64,000 nucleotides of DNA from Sycobia sp. Sy_11 (lineage: Eukaryota; Arthropoda; Insecta; Hymenoptera; Epichrysomallidae): the NCBI GenBank assembly GCA_018907035.1, contig JACCIC010000028.1:1287501-1351500 (forward strand), read 5' to 3'. Made by a program: the position numbers and the translations under genes. Shown piece by piece: positions 25,710 to 39,709 of the stretch. The notes beneath the pieces were generated by a model. The model saw only the letters and a list, made by a program, of their open reading frames with translations, searched no databases and was not told where the DNA came from. Position 1 is the first letter of the stretch, and every line of letters begins with the position of its first letter.

Positions 25710-27050
25710 CGAGCCTGTAGTGGGTATTTTTGAAACTGGCTGGTTGCAGTGGGTTGCCCGTAAAAAACGGTAAAAAAAGGTAATAGAGAACGTTTTATCA
25801 CGAGAGCATCTTGAGACGTTTCTCGCACGACCTCTTGATTCTTGACATCGGTTCCCTCGGAAAAGATCTGCTATCTTTTTTTTTTCTTTTTTTAAACACT
25901 AGAATCTCAGAAATTACGAGTCCTTTAAGAATGAGAGATTCCAATAAAAGGCTTAAATTTTGAACTAAGAGTGCTATGTTAAATGAACGGTGGGTGAGTC
26001 AAGAGAATCGCTATTCCATACTGTATTTGGATTTGCTACGAATTTGATCGCCATTAATTTCTAAAAATTAAAGATTATCGCTAAATTCGAAAGGAAGTTG
26101 TAGATAAATCATTTGTTAATTATTTTCTTTTTCTGGCTATTATCGTAGTCATCCCAAAATACATTGTCTACGTCAGTTGTATGAACTCGTTATCGCTTCA
26201 AATCTCAAATCCTAAAGTCTACCCTTATCAGGGAGTTAAAATACTTTAAATTCAAGAAAATAGATGGAATACTATTATTTATTTTTATTTTTTTATGCAA
26301 CCTCAATTCTATTAGTAGCAGTGTATAATATCTTTGTCAGTTCTGCTTATTCAACTTAAATTTAAACTTAAAAATTAAAATAATAATCGTGCAAAGTACA
26401 ATATGTGCAAAAATATATATGAAGTAATATTAAATTTTTTTTTATCATTATATAGAATATATGTGTATCTCTGAGCTAAGCGAATGTGCCTCATAAAAAC
26501 TTCTTCTAGGAAGGAATGAAAAGTACTCGATAACTGAAGGAAGAAGAATGAAATTCTGTTCAACATTTCACCCTTAATATCCTTTAAATTCCATTTAAAT
26601 CTGCACATGGTTATTTACGCTAGCCTTCTTCATTTCATTGTACCACAGGGGATGAGCTCAAAGCAAAATAATTACAGCTCGAAGTCAGCTGATTGTTTCA
26701 GGAAGTCGCGTTTTGTTAATTTATGTCTTTTAGTTTGGAACATAAATTTGGTTCCAGGGGCTGACATATTGGACATTATATATAGGGTACCTCTTTCTTA
26801 ACGACGATACTGTATTAAATAAAAGTAGCATTGTATTTTATTAGATTTTTTCAGCAGATCGAGTATCAACTGGATTTTTCGTATCAGACATATGCAGTGA
26901 ATAAAAAACAAAATTATCCCGAAATCTCACGGGACGGACGTTCGAATTAGATGTAATTGACAAATTTTGTCCATGCCGATTTGCTTCCAAGACCTGTTTT
27001 TGCAGTAAAAAATTTTTTTCGTATATTCAGCAATATCCATTACTCAATAA
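24102..27050. other. Non-coding AT-rich stretch
   Basis: It contains TA arrays (24215-24254, 24639-24686), a GA array (25668-25707), a poly-A/T tract near 25363-25381 and plain AT-rich sequence. I see no gene. Confidence 0.6.
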
Positions 27051-27078
27051 TAAATCAGCAGTCTTGCCGACGCGTACT

Positions 27079-27213
27079 ATGCAAGTGATCCGAAAGGAGG
27101 ACGCATTGTCCGCGAAGCCACCGGCTCGCAGCCCCATTCCCGCCCATTCCAAGCTGGTTTTCACGAACTTGATTTATCAGGCGTGCTCCACCTCCCGCGC
27201 CGGGACGCTGTAG
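27079..27213 (+). CDS. Short unrecognised ORF (44 aa), possible small exon
   Basis: ATG at 27079 and TAG at 27211. Third codon positions are mostly G or C, as in Sply exons, while the flanks are AT-rich. The frame reads MQVIRKEDALSAKPPARSPI and ends CSTSRAGTL. It could be a terminal exon (weak acceptor cagcag at about 27060), a short peptide or an accident of a GC-rich patch. I recognise no family. Confidence 0.2.
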   Translation: MQVIRKEDALSAKPPARSPIPAHSKLVFTNLIYQACSTSRAGTL

Positions 27214-28049
27214 TAGGTCTCGAGGATGGAGCTCCTCCATCGTGCGGATATAGGATTTTCTTCGGCGAGAGGAAAGACAGAGTGAGGGTGGGAGGAAGGG
27301 AGGGAGGGAGAGAGCGTGTGATGGACATTGAGAGATAAAGGAGGGAGAAAATACTCCCTAAAACCGATATCGTCTTTCCTATTGGTATAAGGGTTGAAAG
27401 ACCTGCTTTTGAAACGTGCGCGCATAGATGTGCTTTGCGGGCCGAGGGAAAAGGCAGCCGCGCGTGCTGTAATTACGTGCGCTGTTACAGACTCTACCGA
27501 CTAGCTAAAAAGAGAAAAGAGAGAGAGAGAGAGAGAGAGCGAGAAGGGGAAGGAGAGCGAGGATGCAAGAGGACGAGAGAGAAGGACGAGAGAAGCGTTG
27601 ATGTTATTGCCTAGCTTGTAATTCGGAATGAAAGATGTATTCCGCGCATCGCCGGACGAGGCGGTAAGTTTTAATCAAGCCGCGTTCTTTTTCCTTCTTC
27701 GCTTTTTCTTACTCAGACAAGATGTAATGCGAAATGATTGCGGGACTTGACGAAAATTCTCTACTTTTAAATTTTTTATTCGCAGCCCCGCTAGAATCTT
27801 AAGAATAGAATCTTCAAGATTTTCATCAAGGGGTCTTTTGAAATACCGCACGATTTCGCGTTCTATTTTAAAAAAAAAAAAAGTAGCCAAAATTAAGGAA
27901 CGGTAAGGACTGAAATTACTTTTATAGTGACGATTATGTAAAACAAAAAAAAAAAGAACTGATTAATATGCAAAGTCGACAATCGCGTAAACGACCAAGA
28001 AAAAAAAAACCAAAATAGATGACACACAGGTTTCCGGGGCAAAGAGGAT

Positions 28050-28556
28050 TCCTCGGAGACCCGCTGTAGGAGGGCGAGGGGATATAACGCGTGTATGTAC
28101 GCGAAGAGGCGCGGGGGGAGGGATCGACGCAGAAACTAGAAACGGGAGAGTCCACACGCCCGTCTCAACTGCGCGACCGAGACGGCGACGTATCTTTTGC
28201 GGCGTCGCTGCCGCCAATCCCTCCCCCCCCGCCGTCGCACCCTCGCCTCTTAATGCACGTCTAGTGGTAAACTTGGGCCGCGTTACGGGCCGTGCGGCAG
28301 TTCGCGTATGCGACGCTTTTGCCTTGAATTTTGAGTTATGCTAATTACTCGAAATACGTCGCTAAGCTCTCTCTCTCTCTCTCTCGCACATCAGCGCGCG
28401 GATTTCATAACCAGGGTGTCTTCACATGCTCGGCTCGTTCCACTTAATGACATATGCAGTCTCTGCTCCGCTGTATTTAGTGTTACAATGGTTGGGAGTA
28501 ATTTTTATTTTTAGTAAATTTCAGTTAATTATTGTTATCCCATTAATGATTGATTG

Positions 28557-28610
<54 letters not shown>

Positions 28611-29230
28611 TATATATTCAAAATACCATATTTTATCATTAACCGACAATCGAAATTCGATTCGTATCGCAAGGCAATATTTTCTTTAAATTTTTATTTT
28701 TAACGACAAATAACAGCCGGAACAGCCGAGCAGTTGTCGAAATTTTACAAGGAACTGGAAGTGTAGCAGCAGAAGAAGAAAAAGAAGAAGAAAAAGAAAA
28801 TGAAAAAGAAGGGCAGCAGAAGAAAGTTGCTGCCTGCCCCGCTGCACAGAACTCAAAGCTTTGTCTCTGCTTGCATAAAAAATTGAGCGCGCGCGCGCGA
28901 GTCCCCGAGCATTAGTGCGTCGCGACGTCCTCGCCGCCGTCGCCGTCGCCGCATCCGCCGAATACGCGGCCGAGCAGCATCGGCTGCATCCGCGTGCGCA
29001 CGTACGTGCACATTCAGTGCGCGCGTGTGTGGGTGGGTGGGGGGGGATGGTCGGGGGCTCGGCGGGTGAGGTCAACGCGCGTCGTTTCGCGCGACTGGAT
29101 CCGCGCCGAGCCGCTTTCACGGTTTTTTTACCCCTTTGCCGCCTCGCACGCCCTACACCCTCGGGCAAGAATCTCGGACATTCCTCTGCGCAGCCTTGCG
29201 CGCGGGCGTGCGCGCGGTGGATGGAGCTCG

Positions 29231-29263
<33 letters not shown>

Positions 29264-29400
29264 ACCGCGCCCGGATATGGGAATTCCGCCACGTATATGT
29301 GCGCGCCAACCCCCCTGTGCCTCTTTTGCGCGCTCGCTCTCGGGGATCTTATATATAGTGTAAGGTAGTCCCCTCCATCCGCCCTCTCTAGCAAAAAGAA
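28050..29400. promoter_or_regulatory. CpG-rich island, candidate promoter region
   Basis: GC- and CpG-rich sequence (notably 28885-29110) contains an arthropod initiator-like ATTCAGTG near 29011-29018, with CT/GA arrays nearby. The long frames on both strands here come from low-complexity GC-rich and GA sequence and do not look like proteins. It may be a 5' end of a gene lying outside. Confidence 0.25.
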
Positions 29401-29558
29401 GATAGAGAGTGACTGAGTGAGAGAGAAAGAGAAAGAAAGCTTTTCCCACCAAGTTTTCGCTGAGCTGGAGAAATGCGTGGGGCGCGTGGAAAAGTGGATG
29501 TATAAAAGAGATGGAGCTTCGGCGCGATATATATATATATATAAAGTGAAGAGAGAGA

Positions 29559-29597
<39 letters not shown>

Positions 29598-30034
29598 GTA
29601 GAGAGAGAAATTGAAAACAGTTGACGCTCTCTTCTCCACGCGTACGCTCGCGCGGTTGAGCTGCTGTTATTTTCTCCTTATTATTCTATATCGTATTTGC
29701 TGCTTCTTCTGCTTACCGGGGGAAATTTTCAGTTCAAAGTCTTTTGAAAGAGGCCTGGGATAATTTGATAATTTTTGGCATATGAGATGTAATATAAAAT
29801 TTGTCTTTACCTAAATCCTACATTCGGCCGACTAAATAACAGCGAATGCATTTAAATATTTTCTAATTAGACGTTCTTAAGTGTATATTCACAAAACTTT
29901 AATTTACAGAAAAATCGTTATAAATTTGGCGAAGTCTGGTTTAATCAAAAAGTAAATAAATGATTCACTTAACAATTAAAATTGTTTTGCCTTCAACGAC
30001 CGAAGTTTTTTTCACTTATAAGTTATTCGGATCG

Positions 30035-30087
<53 letters not shown>

Positions 30088-30275
30088 ATTAATATATTAA
30101 AAAATAATAAGAAACTAATAATCAATCTACCAAGCCGAAATTTAGTACGTAGTCTTGACTTTTAACGCGAAATTCTCTCTCCTTTGCACGGATCCTGATT
30201 ATTTCACCGATGGAGAAGACCCCATTTTCCATGGACTCCGGATCGTGCAGGTAGCTTAGCATTTCTCTGCTAACG

Positions 30276-30319
<44 letters not shown>

Positions 30320-32170
30320 GATATTTCGCAGAAATTTTCCAACGATTCGGGCCGGATCGCCGGACTGAATTATTCGCGCGTGACGCTGCGGTTCCGTCCG
30401 ACAGACAGCGCGTCGCCTCGTCGAGCCTTGCCCGCAGGTTCCAAGAGCCCTGCACCGCGGCGATACATTTACGCGTCCCTCGTGTTACACGCGATTTTCG
30501 GTAAATATTTGAGCTCGGCCGAAGTTTACGGCTGTCGGTCAGGAACGCACACATGCGCGCGCGCGCATGCGTGTGTGTGTGTGTGTGTGTCTTGTGTTTA
30601 CTCGGCGTACTTCTGGCAAGCGACTCTTAAGTTAAATTGGGTCGGATTTAAAGGATCAGAACTGTGCCGGGGGATATTTCAGGCTAATCTATTAGGGAAT
30701 GAAATCCCGGGACTCCCGGGTTCTTGTGCTTTATAAAAGCGGGTTTTCGTTCGATTTTCACGTAATTTATTTATAGATCGGCCCATTGCTTCCGCAATCA
30801 CATCGTATTCTCATTTATATATCGATTTTGAAACGCGTCATTAATCGATTTTATTGATTTCTTATCGGCTTTATTAGTTTTTTTAATAGTCTCACAAAAA
30901 ACTAAATGATTTTTTCACGGAACGGTGTAATATTGGTACCGGTTTACTTATAAAAATTCTACTACTTCGATATAGATATATCTATTTATATATATGTATA
31001 TATATATAAGATATGGACAATAAGGTGATTGAACTTATGGCGCCGTGCAAGTTAATGAATTTTTTTAACGGGTTTAACGGTATTTTTTTGTAAATTATCA
31101 TGAGCACAAGCACAATCAGATAGCCCTCTTTTATAATCACCTCCGTGAAACGTTAATTATAAAATCCGAGGTATTCAAGGACAAGCTGACTATTATGAAA
31201 AGAAAAGAAAGCACAGAAAGAGTCAGACAGAGCAGTCGAGACAGGTCTAAGTATCGATCGAACGAACGACGGAATGGAATATATGCGTCAAGAGACCAAT
31301 ACGTGATAGAATACATGTTAATATATTAATTATTTGAATTTTTTTTTTCTTAAACGAACTTGATAGTTGTGCACTGAATACGCATTTACTGCGCTGAAGA
31401 TCCTCCATCGAAACATTCGTAAGGCACTGTTTTTTTTTTTTTTTTTTTAAATATTTATTAGCTTAACGAAGGTATATTTGCATTTTACCTATCTCCTTCC
31501 ACTATCCTATATCTAATTGATCCTAGAGCGGTCTTAAATATTTTAAGATGGATCGAAATTCACAGGATCTTTTCGTTACGCTTATAATAAATTTATTAAA
31601 AATAAATGAGATATCCGAATCGTGCGATAAAACCCGGTTGTAAAACGCATCCGTATGAATTATAAAGCATCGGCATGCATAAATTTTAATTTGCCCCTAA
31701 AACCTCACCCGCTCCGGGTACATATTTCGGAATTTCGGCGTCCCTTTAAGCGTAATCGATAAACTTACCAGCCTTGTTCGCGCAGGGAACGTATATACGT
31801 ATATATTCGATATCGAGCCGTTAAGCCGTGGAAGTTATTGGCACGTATCCGAGAAGGTATACGATTTTGGAGGAGGGGGGGGGGCTGGAACTTGCGCGTC
31901 GACAGGCTCAATGCACTAGCAAGTCGTCGTTGCCCCTTCAACTTGATGCGTAGATGTACTCAGGAAAACACTAATTGAGCTCGTTTTCGTACAGATAAAT
32001 TTAACGACAGAGGTATTTTAAGGACAATCAACGTAAATTCTATCGAAGATGTGCAGGACAGAAACCGACACACACACACATACACACACACATCGAGTTG
32101 CGGAACGACGAGACGAATTAGGCGTGCGAGTATTGGCCAATAATTGAGATTAATTTTTCTCTTGTCGAGG

Positions 32171-32224
<54 letters not shown>

Positions 32225-32382
32225 AAAAACACGTCACTTGTTGCATCGGCAAATCGGATATCGTTCGAGGGGGATGAAAAGCTGCCTCATTGCGCGCGGT
32301 GCGAGGCAGCCATTTGTCAAGGGCAGACTTTCTTCTGCATTTTTTTCTTATTCGCTCCACGCTGGGTGCGCTGCCGAACTGC

Positions 32383-32448
<66 letters not shown>

Positions 32449-33450
32449 GCTCAAATGTAACTTTATAAGAGGAATGTGTCGCTTGCTTGCTTTTCAAAGA
32501 CTCGGGCCATGCGACTCAGCGTCGTACTTGTAAAGTCCGCAAATGGAATGTAGATTTACTTCGGGATGTGGCAAAGTTTTCTACCGAAGGGCGTAACAGG
32601 TACAAGTCGAAAATAACTGATCTCAATTGATCGTGCAAAAAAGAAAGTAAGAAACGATATCGAGACAGATCGCCTGATTTATATCGGCGCCTAGTTGAAT
32701 ATTTTGTGCGGATTTTTTGCCGTTTTCTAAATTTTTGCTGTTAATTCAAAAATCATTTTATGAACATTCTTTTCGTAGATATTTCCAATCGTGTTTTATT
32801 TGAACATAGGTTTTTCACAATTCGTTTGTACAGATTGCAGTTAAAATTATCTTCAATACAAAACAATTTTTTATACTCCATTTTTAAACTATTTGTAATA
32901 TATATTATCTTTTTAAATTGGTGAAAATTATAACAATCGTATAACGAAAAAGCAATGTTTTGTAAAAAATAACTGATTATTAAAATTAGACAATAATTTC
33001 ACACTCTTTATAACTAGTCTAATATTTCTTTTAATAATTCTTTATTTACACGGTCCTTGTCCGACTATATCGATATACGTCTAAATGATATATAGATAAC
33101 GGCACAGAATTCCTTGCAAAATATCTTTGTATCGATTGTCTGTGCGGGTATGTCTGGTACTACTTGTGCATATTAATTTCACATGTTAACGTTATATATA
33201 TATATCTATATTATCGAAATACTGTATTGACCTGTCATAATTTACTAAATAGGCTCCTTTTATCAACTATCAACAATTGAAGTTTTCATTTGTGCATGTT
33301 TTTAGTTTTTGTTCTTGACTTTCCGTTCAATTACAATATAAACATTCTATGATTAATAATACGGCTTGCCTCGAACAAGGGACAATATGAGGACGTTGCT
33401 GCAAACGTCGACGTAAAAACAATTCCGTTCATTTATTCGAAACACGTAAC
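29400..33450. other. Non-coding stretch with arrays
   Basis: It contains GA arrays (29550-29597, 32174-32221, 32390-32447), TA arrays (30036-30085, 30281-30316), an alternating CG/TG tract (30551-30590), a poly-T run (31431-31448) and a poly-G run (31868-31883). I see no gene. Confidence 0.55.
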
Positions 33451-34021
33451 ATTTATTTAATTATCATGCACGATAGCAGGAACTATCATCGATCCCTTGC
33501 GTTCGATCCGTGGACGGAGTCCCGCAGCTCGTTTCGTCTCGTCCTTTACAAAAGAGTAAAAGAGCACAAGAATAAGATCAATAAAATAAATAAATAAACA
33601 GCGGCAATCGTGCGGTACGCGTAGTCGAGGTTCCGAGAACAGCCCTTGCTCTGCGGTCCTGATCGAGGCCGAGGATGACTCGAGAGAATCGCACTTTTGG
33701 CCTCGTGCGCGCAACGCGCGGAAAAGTTCGGCCGTATAATGGAGAGGGTCGGCCGACCGTTCGTGATCGCTGAGCCGGCCGTTGGAATTGTTCGCGTGTA
33801 CAGCGACGGGGCGTTGCCTAATGCACGGGCGTGAGAATGTAATGCGCGTACGCCGAGCTACGTCGGGCCGAGGCGCATGCAAAATCCAAGGGATCTGCAG
33901 CTGTGCCGGGGGAGGGGCGTGGTGGGGGGGGGAGGGATCGATCGCGCTGCAGACACGGCGGCATCTTCGAATAAATGGAATAAGAAGGGGAGGAAGGGGA
34001 AGGAAGAGAGGGAGAGAGAGA

Positions 34022-34057
<36 letters not shown>

Positions 34058-34397
34058 AAAAGTGTGGGGAGTAACTGTATATGGGTCAACGCACGGCCTT
34101 ATTAAAGCTAGGGCTCTCTATTCGTTCTTCGAATTTTCCGATGGCGAAAATTCCGGAAGAGAGCGAGAGTAAGAAGGAGCACGGTGAATAATCAAAAATC
34201 CATCGATTCACTATTTCAGACTCACCGGTCTCAACTTTACTCTCATAGTCTTCCGCGTATGTACGAAACTTTACGTCCCTCATAACCACCACCGGTCGCT
34301 CACAACTATAAATTATTATATATAATCCTATACGGGCGGTCCTTTGCCTGGGGGTAAGGTGAAATGTCTTTCGCTTATATTCGTATATACTATGGAA

Positions 34398-34443
<46 letters not shown>

Positions 34444-35182
34444 TTCCGGAAATACGCGCTTTTGTTATGCGTAGAAAATTGGGCACCGAGGGTACAAGAC
34501 AGGGTGAGAAAGAAAAATTTTTTTTTGTTTTTTTTTTTTTTTTTTGAAAAAAGAAGGGTAAGTCTTTAGCCGACCTGTAACGACGAGACGCGAAGGGCCC
34601 GTTCGTACTGATAGCGCGAAAATTTAATAAACCGTGCATTATATTAGCGGTCGGGAGTATAATAGGATTTTAGATTAAGGGATTCATTAGGTATTCCGAG
34701 CGTTCGTTTCATCTCTTCAGCCTTACCTGATTACCTTCGACCCCTAGGCTCTCTCGCGTAGAATTTCTGGGCAGAAATTGATTTCGTGTACATGTATATA
34801 TATAAATGAAACAACCTAGACAATAGTACGTACCGCGCGAGCCCTTGGGACATTGGGATTATTTCTGTTGTACTTGGCGAACGTTCCGCAAATCCTTCGT
34901 TTAAATTCGTTTAGAGACCGCGCGCTCGGAACTACATATGCGCCCGCTTGCCTGTGTGTACAATTCGCGTGTCCCTTCATTGACTCGACCAAGCCACGGT
35001 ACAGTTCACAAGGGCGCCACGCTGCGGTATTCGTTATTGAGCAAACTCTATGTAAAAATAGTGCAGCGCTGTGAGCAGTAATTTGGCGAGGAAACATACG
35101 CGATGGAAAGGAATCGATTCTCTCTACTTTTAGGTCTCTCTCTCTCTCTATCATCTCTGTCTCGAATTCACACACTAATTCT

Positions 35183-35231
<49 letters not shown>

Positions 35232-35368
35232 GCTTTTCCGACAGCTCTAGTGAAAGCGCGTACATCCAGAACTCCCGCGCGCACTTTTGTACCCGATGCT
35301 ATCCTCCATTATTCTCATTGTTCGAGCGTGACAAGGCTCGTTTAAACGAAAGTCATGATATATCTATA

Positions 35369-35419
<51 letters not shown>

Positions 35420-35788
35420 CATTTTGTCATAGCTGCCTCTCTCCGCCTCTCGTTCCCTTCCTCTGAACCTCTCCCTCTATCCAAGTTTCCGTTTTCGTTC
35501 CTCCCTGCTCCCTCGCTCTTTCTCATATATAGGTACATATACAGTACGTGAGCGCCACCTGATATTGAAGGGTAAATGCGAGATAGCGGCGCCACTGCCC
35601 GTATTAAAATCGCACGCTTGCGCGGACGGGCGCACGCGCGCATCTGTGTCTGCATGTGTCTTTGATTTCGGAAACTGAATCTCCATCCTGGAGAGGAAGC
35701 GATGCCAGGCACCGGGGGGCCGCGCACCTGTTGCTAAATCGATTCACCGACGACTTATCTCCGTTCTTATGGTAGAGTTGACAGTGCG

Positions 35789-35845
<57 letters not shown>

Positions 35846-36170
35846 TGGGTTTTCGAACCGCGTGTTAATGTACTTTTCCATTAACAAGCTCTGTGGTCTC
35901 GATTAGCGGTTTAGCGTCGCTAGATGCTTATTTACTTTGCGCACTCTTCACCAGGCTTTCTGATTATGTTTGCGGATTTCCTCATTACGAACATATGAGA
36001 TCGAAATTTTTCGACACACACACGCACACATATAGATCTACATATCTATATATATTTCTATGTACCTATATATATTTCTATAATGTAAAAATAAATAAAT
36101 CATATATATTATTTTGCGTTGAGTGAAAAATATCATATACGAGTACATGCATCGAATTTATTCATGAGAA
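33450..36170. other. GC-rich patches and TA arrays, no recognised gene
   Basis: GC-rich patches at 33480-33960 and 35260-35720 alternate with TA arrays (34399-34441, 35186-35225, 35374-35414, 35790-35842) and a GA array (34008-34053). Two CTCF-like motifs lie at 35551-35560 and 35588-35596. Confidence 0.5.
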
Positions 36171-38729
36171 TACCAAAAAAAAAATTATAAAACTACAGTT
36201 TTTTACTGATGTTTTTGATGAACATAATAATCTATACTGAGGCGCAAAAATTGTCACAACAATTGTTACGAATGTTCGAATGATTTGAAGAAAAGAGTGA
36301 TTGTGACGAATATCACTGTTGTAGTAAATATTTAAATCAATAGAAGTGTGTAAACAGATATAAATAAGACGTAAGATTCTTTTTAATCTTTGCAGCTAAA
36401 TGCAATTTTAATCTGATTATCTATTGCCCTTGTTTCATTATTTAAATTAAATCTAAATGAAAAAAGGATCAGGATGATAATAGAAAAACTTTTATTACAA
36501 AAACTGTGTAAATATTTTCTTTTGGTCGCAATTTCGTCTTGATTCTAGACAGATAGTACGATGTTTACCTAATCCTTCTTTTTGTACTAGCTATGGAAAT
36601 TCATCATTGAAAGATTTTTATCACTTATTTTACACGATTTATAGATTCAAAGTGATTTTTGACCGTGTTGAATATTTTCTATTTTAAAAACATTCTCTTT
36701 GTAATTCATCCACGACATTATTATTGTAAATTTATGTCATAACATAAGTAAAAGAAATACATAATGATAAGTTATTAATTAAATAAAAATATACACAAAC
36801 ATATACATAACAAAAGAATTTATAGCTATATGAAAAAAATAAAATGTCAATATTATGAAAAACATTGTATAAACTCTTTTAATTTTCAATACAACTAATA
36901 ATGTGGGAAACCCATGAATTTTGTCAATGGCTTTCGTTCCTCCATCTATCGTCCCTCAAGTTATATAGATCTTGAAGTCTATCTAAGAGCTGAAATTATT
37001 CTTTAACTTATTTCTTCTAACTTACTTGCGCTCAGTTATTTATCACATATTAAAAAGTATAGAAAGCTTTATCTTGTTCTCTATTAAAACTTTTCTCACT
37101 CGTTTTCGTTGTATGTTTGCGTTTGATTGTGTTATGTTTTATTGAGCATCCTTCAAATCAACGGGAACGATACAATTAATATGATATCCTGTTTAATTAC
37201 GGAATGAGTTTATCCAAAATTAGATGTTAATATATATATATAGTAAATGAACATAAACGCAGAAACGTTGAACTCCAGAAAGAGGATTAATCGACGAACG
37301 AGACTGGTATTTGCAGAGGTCAACCGCCTGACGCACTCGAGTGCACCAGCGCGCAGGTAAATTCCGCGATACGGCGAATTGGCCGCGCGCGTCGATAAAT
37401 CTCATTATCGTATTAAAGGCGTTGAATTGTCTCACCTATATAAATATGCAGTCGGCCGCACGATTTGCGGAGCCCAGGGCGTCGGACCTTTTTGAAGCGC
37501 ACGTATGTGTCAGCCCGTGTCCGTGCGAGCGACGCACGCACGCGCCCCCGCGAGTAACTAAGCGAGAGAGGGAGAGAGAGAGAGAGAACAAAGCTTGTAC
37601 GTATTAATGTCGAGCCAGAGCCATTGGTCCGACTAATTTCGACCCCTCCCCCTCCCCCTCCCGCCGTGCTGGAGCTGTCAAAAAGTTCGCGGGCCACGGT
37701 AGCTTTAGCGGTCTCGCGGCATATGCATCTATAGATATATACTATTGTCTGTTTTTCTGTACAAAGAAGTTCAGTCGTTAGGATTTTGTAGGGTCGAGCC
37801 GTTGTTTCTCTTCCTCCGTCAGTCGGTCGATTGCATTACGATGTCGGCAACGAATGCCGATAATCGAGATCGTTTTATCATGTTCACGAATGAGGTATCT
37901 TTGCTCAATGGCCTTAATGCGAGTCTTTTAAACTCAGCCTTATATTATGAGCATTAATTATAGATAAATTTTTTTTTTTTTTTTTTTTTTTTAAACGACA
38001 CCGTAAACAACTATCGAACGACGCGTTTCATTACGAAATTTACGGACGATCGAAAGGTGATTTAAAGACTTTCGACGTTAAAGTAACTATGAGAAAAAAA
38101 AGTCGGACGTTCCGCGTTATTATTGCGCCTCGTTAATAATCCGTTAACGTGAGAAAAATGCTCGATTCTCTCTTTATCGCGCGAGCACTACAGATGCGTA
38201 CACGGAGATGCGCGGTAGCAGTTTTGAGCAGGCGACGGAGATCGTCCCGCGCCCGCATTACAGAAGCGCGAGCAGCTAAATTCTTTTGACGCGATCTCCC
38301 GTAGCGTACGCTGCGAAGGGGGCCGAGGGGCCGGGCATTCTGTAAAATGAGAAAAGTTTACCCGCCCACGGGATATGACGTGTCGCATCTGTGCGGATCG
38401 CTCGACGGCCATAGGGTAGTCGGTGAATTTCTACTTCGGGCCTCGAACGTCCGAATGGCGCGCGGTGTTTCGAGAAAACACTTTTGCACTTTTGGCTGTG
38501 TTATTCTTTGTGGATTTTAAAACGCGATGTGCGCACGAAAATTTCTTTTCTACCGGATAAATTGAATAACAACAACATAGCACTATATCAATTCGTAATG
38601 TATATATATATATATATATAGATGATTCTCTAACAAGTTAATTTGATCAAAAAGACATTGTTTGGGAAGTAAATTAAATTTCTTTAATAAACACCCATGA
38701 TATAGATTTTGTGGTCTTTAAAATGGTTG
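36170..38729. other. AT-rich stretch followed by CpG-rich patches
   Basis: 36170-37220 is plain AT-rich sequence. 37260-37720 and 38180-38470 are CpG-rich and may be regulatory. A poly-T run spans 37971-37992. No coding sequence is recognised. Confidence 0.5.
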
Positions 38730-38947
38730 GATAAGTCATTTTCCTGTAAAAATTTATTTTACGTTCGTAAAAATCATATTTCACCAATCGGTATGAGTTT
38801 CTTTTATGTTGACTTGAAATTTCATGTTGATATTCATGATCAACATAGAATTTCATGTCAATATAATAGAAACTCATACCGATGGTTGAAGTAGGATTTT
38901 TGCAGACATATTAATAGGATAGGATTTTTACATATACATGACTTATC
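38730..38947. repeat. 218-bp long inverted repeat
   Basis: The whole interval folds on itself about a 7-base loop (38832-38838). Perfect blocks include GATAAGTCAT at the outside, a 14-bp block (38789-38802 with 38868-38881, CGGTATGAGTTTCT) and ATGTTGAT next to the loop. The 30 bases between the 14-bp block and the loop pair at about 25 of 30 positions. It could be a MITE-like element or a hairpin-RNA locus. Confidence 0.7.
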
Positions 38948-38958
38948 ATATGATGCAC

Positions 38959-38989
<31 letters not shown>

Positions 38990-39155
38990 TGTGAGTGTGT
39001 CGAGCATAATACCAGATCTCCAACAGATTTATCTCTCTCATAACAACGTAAGGAGCTAAAATAATATTGCGTAGCTGAAGGGGGGAAATTTCTATTTTTA
39101 ATCATCAATAAATGTTTAATACGATTCGAATAAATACATAAATATTTTTCTCAAT

Positions 39156-39238
<83 letters not shown>

Positions 39239-39670
39239 CACACATAATTACATGAAAAGCGTTCTCCGAACCGAGTTGTATATATTGGAGTGTATATATA
39301 TATATATAGTTTAAGAAAAGCATAATTTTGTCTTTATGTCAATTAAATATGTCTGATTTACAAAATGTTAGGAAATCTTACATATCCTAATCCGACCATT
39401 CATAAATGCACAGACACATTTACGTGTATTATGTACCAGTGTTAAGTAATGAATAACGTCTCGTTACGCAACGGGCAACATTCGAACGCTGCGGGAACGA
39501 GCCTCCATAATTCGTCCAATGCGGCTATGCGGATACGGTTTCGAACGCATCGTAAATGCCGATATATTTTAATCGAGGCGCAATCAATTGAGAGGGTCGC
39601 TGCAGCGACAACGGCGCGCGGATACAGTAATGGAAAATAGAAGTTAAAGGCCGGACAAATGGCTCGCACT

Positions 39671-39709
<39 letters not shown>

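Noticed and set aside
28686..29168. Minus frame of 160 codons over a CpG island
   Set aside because: Composition-driven Arg/Ala-rich sequence and a poly-Leu stretch from an AAG repeat; more consistent with a promoter island.
33457..34089. Minus frame of 210 codons
   Set aside because: The first third is a GA array read as Ser-Leu; the remainder lacks any recognisable domain or splice context.
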